Of a DNA stretch of 9,480 nt, positions 5,885 through 9,480 are shown one piece after another; position 1 is the stretch's first letter, and each line of letters begins with the position of its first letter. The notes under the pieces are model-generated. The model was given only the letters and a program-made list of their open reading frames with translations. It made no database searches and was not told where the DNA came from. A program made the position numbers and the translations under genes. The DNA lies in contig QHYF01000092.1 of assembly GCA_003224075.1 (NCBI GenBank), positions 6,856 through 16,335 of the forward strand, written 5' to 3'. The DNA is from Acidobacteriota bacterium (GTDB lineage: Bacteria > Acidobacteriota > Terriglobia > Acidiferrales > UBA7541).

Positions 5885-6682
5885 ATGACCACTGCCGTCG
5901 CCAACCCGGACAGTCTCAACCTCCGAAGCTACGTCATTTATTCCGTCGTGTTTCATGCCCTGCTTACGGTGGCCGTGCTTGGCGCTTCCTTTCTCGAACG
6001 TCGCGGCAACTCCTGGGGAGGAGTCGGGGGCAACCTGGGGGGAACGAAAGTGAGCCTCGTTAGCCCCGCCGGTATCCCCATGCCCAAGGAATCGGTTGTG
6101 ACCGAGAGCAAGGCAGTCGATCCAACCAAGGGTCTTCATAAAGAAGAACCTCCTAAGCCACCCGAACCAAACACCGATGCTGAGAAAATTCCAAAATTTG
6201 AAAAAGAGAAACCTCTTCCACCCTCGAAAAAATCGAGGACGTTCGAAAGCAAGACGCCTCCTCCTGACAATGCCGTTCCTTACGGCAAGGGCGGCAACCC
6301 TGCTCTGCCAACCGGCTATTCCCAAACTCCCGGCGGCTCGTCAGGCGTGGCCGTCAGCGGTCAAGGTGGAGGAGATTTTGGTGCTCGTTATCCCTGGTAC
6401 GTGGACGCTGTCCGTAACAGGATTCGCCAAGGCTGGGATCAAAACACCATTGATCCTGCCGTGCGGGCGGCACACCGGGCCCACGCGGTGATAACATTCA
6501 GAATCAATGCGGACGGAAGCATATCCAACATCCGACTGTACCAAACCAGCGGCAATTCATCCATGGACTATTCGGCCCAGAGGGCATTGCAGAGCCTTGG
6601 CTCTGTGAGTCGGCTGCCCAACGACTATATGGGATCGTATGTGGACGTTACGTTTGACTTCGATCTATCGCTGACGCAATAG
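5885..6682 (+). CDS. TonB-family protein in the TolA position
   Basis: This 265-residue energy-transducing protein spans the periplasm and passes force from TolQ-TolR to outer-membrane partners. A short cytoplasmic tail leads into one membrane anchor (about 16-37), which carries the S20-xxx-H24 pair matching the essential Ser/His motif of TonB and TolA anchors. Residues 40-165 form a flexible linker with Gly-rich ends and a Lys/Pro-rich centre (KEEPPKPPEPNT, then EKEKPLPPSKKS). The C-terminal TonB-like domain (about 168-264) includes YPWYVDAVRNRIRQGW, AVITFRINADGSISNIRLYQTSGN and YVDVTFDFDLS. The linker is short and lacks the long Ala/Lys-rich helix of proteobacterial TolA, so it is TonB-like in build but fills the TolA place in the operon. 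I leave the symbol open (tolA or tonB). It starts 2 bases after tolR, and tolB follows within 24 to 51 bases depending on its start. Confidence 0.92.
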   Translation: MTTAVANPDSLNLRSYVIYSVVFHALLTVAVLGASFLERRGNSWGGVGGNLGGTKVSLVSPAGIPMPKESVVTESKAVDPTKGLHKEEPPKPPEPNTDAEKIPKFEKEKPLPPSKKSRTFESKTPPPDNAVPYGKGGNPALPTGYSQTPGGSSGVAVSGQGGGDFGARYPWYVDAVRNRIRQGWDQNTIDPAVRAAHRAHAVITFRINADGSISNIRLYQTSGNSSMDYSAQRALQSLGSVSRLPNDYMGSYVDVTFDFDLSLTQ

Positions 6683-6706
6683 CTGTGCTTTGAGATTGAG
6701 AACTAC

Positions 6707-8074
6707 GTGTCGCACATTCCCTGGGGGGTGCATGTGTTGAATCTGGCGAAGTGTTGGGAACGATTATTTTTCATCACAGCCATGCTGTTTTTCGTAAGCT
6801 CAGCCGCGGCGCAAGATTGGTTCCGAACTGGTACTGGACTTGGCGAGGCGAAATCCCGCATCGCGATCGCTGATTTCGCGGCGCGCTCCGACTCCGCTAA
6901 ACCTCACGCTTCCCTTTTCACCCAGGTCGTGCGCGATGACCTTCAATTCTGCGGCATCCTCGATCTTGCCAGCCCGAGTTTCTATCCTCCTCAAGCGCCC
7001 AGCGTCCCGGCCGAATTGAAATACGCGGCCTGGGCGGGCCCGCCGACAAACGCAAATTTCGTTGGTTTCGGAAACCTGTCGGAAAATACGGCGGAAGTCG
7101 CAATCGAGGCCTGGCTGCAGGACGTTCGCAGTCCATCTTCGCAGGCCGTCGTCGGAAAAGTCTACCGCGGGGCCCCTACCGACGCTCAAGTGCGAAAATT
7201 TGCCCACCAATTCGCCGACGAAATCATCAGCAAGCTGTCGGGCGGTCTTCCAGGAGTGGCCTCGACGCAAATTGCTTTTGTCAGCTCTCGCAGCGGCTCC
7301 AAGGAAATCTGGGTGATGGACTACGACGGCGCTAACCAGCGGCAGCTCACTTCTCTAAAATCCATTGCTCTCACTCCCCGGTGGTCGCCCGATGCTTCGC
7401 GGATCGCCTTCACCTGCTTTGCTCCATCGGGCGGCCTCACCAGCGCGCAAATCTGCATGTATTCAATGGATACCGGCAAGCTGGTGTCGTTTTCGCGCTT
7501 CCGCGGGACCAACATCACTCCTGCCTGGTCTCCCGACGGCACCCAGATCATTTTTTCTTCTTCGATGCAGGGGAATCCGGAGCTTTACGTCACCGATGTC
7601 GGCGGAGGCCGGCCCAAGCGCATGACCATGTCCAACGGCGCAAACGTATCACCCAGCTGGAATCCCAAAACCGGGCAAACCATCGCCTTCGTCAGCGATC
7701 GCGGCGGGGTTCCTCAGCTCTACTTGATGAATTCCGATGGCACCAGCGCGACGAAGCTGGACCTTCCGGACATGGGTTACGTCATCGACCCGGCGTGGAC
7801 GCCCAACGGCCAGTTACTGGCTTTCAGTTGGCGGCGGCCCAACGACAACTACGACATCTACGTGATGGACGCTGCCACGCGGCAGTTTGTCGAACTGACA
7901 CGCGATCAGGGCCGCAACGAGCGTCCCAGCTGGGCCCCGGACGGCCGCCACATTGTTTTCGAATCGACGCGCGGCGGCGCGCGGCAGATCTGGACCATGC
8001 TGGCGGATGGCTCCCAGCCGCACCAGTTAACGGCTGCCGGACACAACGAGTCGCCCAATTGGTCAACCCGTTGA
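6707..8074 (+). CDS. tolB: TolB, periplasmic beta-propeller of the Tol-Pal system
   Basis: TolB is a periplasmic protein that binds Pal and is displaced by TolA, thereby coordinating outer-membrane invagination at division. Up to 455 residues are encoded. A signal peptide ends with FVSSAAA before QDWF. An alpha/beta N-terminal domain (about 42-185) contains SRIAIADFAARSD and FTQVVRDDLQFCGIL. A six-bladed PD40/WD40-like propeller follows. Conserved blade tryptophans fall at about 226 (WSPD), 274 (WSPDG), 318 (WNPKTG), 364 (WTPNG), 409 (WAPDG) and 452 (WST), spaced 43-48 residues. The typical IAFVSxRxG...IWVMDYDG pattern recurs between them. Start choice is uncertain: GTG 6707 is used here; GTG 6728, GTG 6734 and TTG 6737 would give a shorter, more ordinary signal peptide, and ATG 6782 would leave too little of it. 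No strong Shine-Dalgarno is seen. It follows tonB/tolA closely, so it is likely in the same transcript. Confidence 0.95.
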   Translation: MSHIPWGVHVLNLAKCWERLFFITAMLFFVSSAAAQDWFRTGTGLGEAKSRIAIADFAARSDSAKPHASLFTQVVRDDLQFCGILDLASPSFYPPQAPSVPAELKYAAWAGPPTNANFVGFGNLSENTAEVAIEAWLQDVRSPSSQAVVGKVYRGAPTDAQVRKFAHQFADEIISKLSGGLPGVASTQIAFVSSRSGSKEIWVMDYDGANQRQLTSLKSIALTPRWSPDASRIAFTCFAPSGGLTSAQICMYSMDTGKLVSFSRFRGTNITPAWSPDGTQIIFSSSMQGNPELYVTDVGGGRPKRMTMSNGANVSPSWNPKTGQTIAFVSDRGGVPQLYLMNSDGTSATKLDLPDMGYVIDPAWTPNGQLLAFSWRRPNDNYDIYVMDAATRQFVELTRDQGRNERPSWAPDGRHIVFESTRGGARQIWTMLADGSQPHQLTAAGHNESPNWSTR

Positions 8075-8107
8075 GTTTGCCGTTCCCACGCCGGGACACA
8101 ATGTTTG

Positions 8108-8130
8108 AATATATCGTAATACGAGATATT
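8108..8130. promoter_or_regulatory. AT-rich 23-bp palindrome upstream of pal (operator-like)
   Basis: The left arm AATATATCGT (8108-8117) and right arm ACGAGATATT (8121-8130) are inverted repeats with 9 of 10 matches and a 3-base centre (AAT). It is strikingly AT-rich compared with its surroundings. It lies just upstream of a possible extended -10 for pal, at about -58 to -36 of the implied start, where an activator could sit. No factor family is assigned. Confidence 0.5.
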
Positions 8131-8150
8131 TCCCGAACTCGGCCCGCTGG

Positions 8151-8159
8151 TGTTAGGAT
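8151..8159 (+). promoter_or_regulatory. candidate extended -10 for pal
   Basis: TGTTAGGAT fits the TGn-TAnnnT form of an extended -10, with TAGGAT matching TATAAT at 4 of 6. No good -35 is seen. Transcription would begin near 8166, leaving a leader of about 54 bases with a strong Shine-Dalgarno. Confidence 0.3.
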
Positions 8160-8191
8160 AGTGGCCCTGGTGGGACGAACACGGGAATTCC

Positions 8192-8209
8192 AATGTTGAG
8201 AATGTTGAG
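8192..8209 (+). repeat. perfect 9-bp tandem duplication before pal
   Basis: AATGTTGAG occurs twice without a gap (8192-8200, 8201-8209). Each copy contains an ATG in frame with pal, and the second runs into the AGGAGG Shine-Dalgarno. It probably arose by slippage. Confidence 0.8.
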
Positions 8210-8213
8210 GAGG
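8208..8213 (+). promoter_or_regulatory. Shine-Dalgarno deciding the pal start
   Basis: A perfect AGGAGG lies 6 bases before ATG 8220. It favours this start over ATG 8193 and ATG 8202, which are in the same frame but have only weak upstream purine stretches. Confidence 0.8.
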
Positions 8214-8219
8214 AAACGC

Positions 8220-8975
8220 ATGAATCTTGCTTCACGCTCGCTCTGCCGCGCCAGCTTGCTCACCGCACTTGCCGCTGCTGTTTTTACTTTTGGCTGCGGC
8301 CCAAAAAAGGTCGCTCCACCGCCGCCACAACCTCCGCCGCCCGCGCCGGCGGCCGCTCGTCCCACCGTAACCCTGCAGGCCAGTCCGACTTCCATCAACA
8401 AGGGTGAGTCGGCGACCCTGAGCTGGAATTCCACTGATGCCACGCAGCTCACCATCTCGCCGGAAGTGGGCGCCGTGACCGCCCAGGGTTCGACCAAGGT
8501 CACGCCCGCGGACTCGACTACTTACACGATCACCGCCACGGGTCCGGGAGGCTCCGCCGACGCCAGCGCGCGCGTGACCGTAAATGCGCCGCCTCCGCCG
8601 CCTGTGGCGGCCCCGCAACCCTCCCTCGATGAGCTCTTCCTGAAGGAAGTGCGCGATGCATATTTCGATTACGACAAAGCGGACATTCGTCCCGATGCCC
8701 GCGAGTCGCTCTCGAAAACCGCGGATTTCCTGAAGAACTATCCGCAGATTAAAGTGACCATCGAAGGACACTGCGACGAGCGCGGCTCCACCGAATACAA
8801 TCTGGGCCTCGGCGATCGCCGCGCCAGCGCCGTGAAGCAGTACATTATCTCGCTCGGAATTTCCGCAGACCGGCTGAGCACCGTCAGCTACGGCAAAGAA
8901 AAGCCCTTCTGCATGGAGCACAACGAAAGTTGCTGGCAGCAAAACCGTCGCGGCCACTTCGTGAAGTCAAACTGA
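8220..8975 (+). CDS. pal: Pal, peptidoglycan-associated lipoprotein with an Ig-like insert
   Basis: This 251-residue outer-membrane lipoprotein binds peptidoglycan and interacts with TolB. The N-terminal signal (hydrophobic LLTALAAAVF) ends at Cys26 in FTFGCG; the -3 and -2 residues (T, F) make an atypical lipobox. Next comes a Pro/Ala-rich stretch (32-48), then an Ig-like beta-sandwich (about 49-122). Its signatures are VTLQASPTSINKGESATLSW and STKVTPADSTTYTITATGPGG. A second Pro-rich linker (124-134) leads to the OmpA-like domain (about 137-249). That domain has AYFDYDKADIRPDA, VTIEGHCDERGSTEYN and LGLGDRRASAVKQYI, which contains the conserved Asp/Arg pair for diaminopimelate binding. The last part has two further Cys (231, 238) in CMEHNESCWQQNRRGHF. 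E. coli Pal lacks the Ig-like module, so this form is longer. The gene lies 145 bases after tolB and may have its own promoter; a strong hairpin follows it. Confidence 0.94.
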   Translation: MNLASRSLCRASLLTALAAAVFTFGCGPKKVAPPPPQPPPPAPAAARPTVTLQASPTSINKGESATLSWNSTDATQLTISPEVGAVTAQGSTKVTPADSTTYTITATGPGGSADASARVTVNAPPPPPVAAPQPSLDELFLKEVRDAYFDYDKADIRPDARESLSKTADFLKNYPQIKVTIEGHCDERGSTEYNLGLGDRRASAVKQYIISLGISADRLSTVSYGKEKPFCMEHNESCWQQNRRGHFVKSN

Positions 8976-9020
8976 GCCGCTTCCAGCTTGATCGACACGA
9001 TGACCGATTGGTGACCGATA

Positions 9021-9060
9021 GGGCCGCGGGGCCGGGCAAACCCTTGCCCGCCCGCGGCTC
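9021..9060 (+). terminator. strong bipartite hairpin after pal
   Basis: Bases 9021-9030 pair with 9051-9060 (10 bp, one G-U pair) and 9033-9039 (CGGGCAA) pair with 9044-9050 (TTGCCCG). The loop is the 4 bases ACCC, and a 2-base bulge sits at 9031-9032. The 17-bp stem is very GC-rich. Only TCTTAATT follows instead of a solid T run, so termination may be partial, leaving some read-through into cpoB, or the hairpin may protect the 3' end of the pal message. Confidence 0.65.
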
Positions 9061-9139
9061 TCTTAATTAGAGTGAAGGCTGCATCACTGTCCTGTATCGT
9101 TTTCTTGGAGCCCTTCGGAGCCCCTTAGGAGGATTTCTC

Positions 9140-9480
9140 ATGCGTACTCGGAATATCGCCATCTTTAGCGCGGCCGTTCTGGCCGGCGCACTTGCGGGAA
9201 GCTTGGTCGGCCCTCGTCCTGCCGAAGCCGTGGCCCGCGAACTCATTGAACTTCAGCGCGACGTGACTTCCCTGCTCCAGGGCCAGAAAGACCTTTCCAC
9301 ACAGGTCACCCAGGACAACACGGTCATGAAGACGCTAATCCAGCAGTCCGGCGATAATGTCGGGAAGCTCAGCTCCACGATGAGTTCGCTGCAGAAGTCC
9401 ATGCAGGATGTTCAAGCGAATTCCGGCGCTCGCCTCGACACCATGTCCACGCAGGTCCAGGGACTTTCGGACAATCTCGA
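9140..9480 (+). CDS. cpoB: CpoB/YbgF-type Tol-Pal accessory protein (3' end cut by window)
   Basis: The frame stays open from ATG 9140 to the window edge, covering 113 complete codons. AGGAGG at 9127-9132 with 7-base spacing fixes the start. A signal peptide (MRTRN, hydrophobic AIFSAAVLAGALAGSL, likely cleavage after AEA at 30) indicates export. The mature part begins with AREIIELQRDV-like sequence (here ARELIELQRDVTSLLQ) and continues as a Gln/Ser/Leu-rich helix with heptad-like hydrophobic spacing (VTSLLQGQKDLSTQV, then MKTLIQQSGDNVGKLSSTM). This is the expected N-terminal coiled coil by which CpoB oligomerises; the TPR domain would lie beyond the window. CpoB is a periplasmic protein that couples Tol-Pal action with peptidoglycan synthesis at division. 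The identification relies mostly on position right after pal plus the coiled-coil start. The strong hairpin ahead of it suggests lower or separate expression. Confidence 0.8.
   Translation, partial: MRTRNIAIFSAAVLAGALAGSLVGPRPAEAVARELIELQRDVTSLLQGQKDLSTQVTQDNTVMKTLIQQSGDNVGKLSSTMSSLQKSMQDVQANSGARLDTMSTQVQGLSDNL

Noticed and set aside
5741..6325. A 194-codon minus-strand frame opposite tolR and tonB/tolA
   Set aside because: The plus strand here encodes two well-supported proteins; the antisense product resembles nothing.
8078..8096. Possible terminator hairpin after tolB (TCCC-acgcc-GGGA)
   Set aside because: Only four pairs and no T run; too weak to call.
7381..8199. A 272-codon plus-strand frame overlapping tolB and the pal leader
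   Set aside because: It lies in a shifted frame of a clear TolB propeller and its translation is Arg/His/Gln-rich without family features.
8232..8957. A 241-codon open frame on the minus strand opposite pal
   Set aside because: It mirrors the pal coding region, is low-complexity (Arg/Gly rich) and has no Shine-Dalgarno or recognisable domain; high GC at third positions explains it.

Overview
The window reads as a piece of a bacterial chromosome, most likely from an acidobacterium. The inference rests on four things: moderately high GC, a complete Tol-Pal cluster in the order tolQ-tolR-tonB/tolA-tolB-pal-cpoB, a TonB-type protein in the TolA position with a short Pro/Gly linker, and a Pal lipoprotein carrying an extra Ig-like domain. 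No rRNA, tRNA, transposase, CRISPR array or phage gene is visible, and no gene-free stretch exceeds 300 bases.

Left edge (1-585, minus strand): the first 195 codons of miaB, the radical-SAM tRNA methylthiotransferase. A 112-base divergent region (586-697) separates it from the next block and holds candidate promoters in both directions plus nested inverted repeats.

Middle (698-4592, plus strand): a four-gene chromate-type cluster. It encodes a ChrB-like protein, an exported LamG/3-keto-disaccharide-hydrolase-like protein, an exported duplicated DUF1259 protein rich in His motifs, and a two-domain ChrA chromate transporter. The first and last genes suggest oxyanion sensing and efflux. The two exported proteins between them have no assigned job and are the least understood part of the window. 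The junctions contain several stem-loops: three in a row before the DUF1259 gene, and a perfect 9-bp hairpin at the DUF1259/chrA border.

Right part (about 4667-9480, plus strand): the Tol-Pal envelope system. TolQ and TolR form the proton-driven inner-membrane motor, the TonB/TolA-like protein carries the force across the periplasm, TolB is a six-bladed propeller, Pal anchors the outer membrane to peptidoglycan, and CpoB (cut by the window end) is the periplasmic coordinator. tolQ to tolB are tightly spaced. Pal has its own leader with a 23-bp palindrome and a possible extended -10. A strong hairpin after pal suggests partial termination before cpoB. The N-terminus of TolQ is uncertain: its only good Shine-Dalgarno precedes an in-frame ATT codon.
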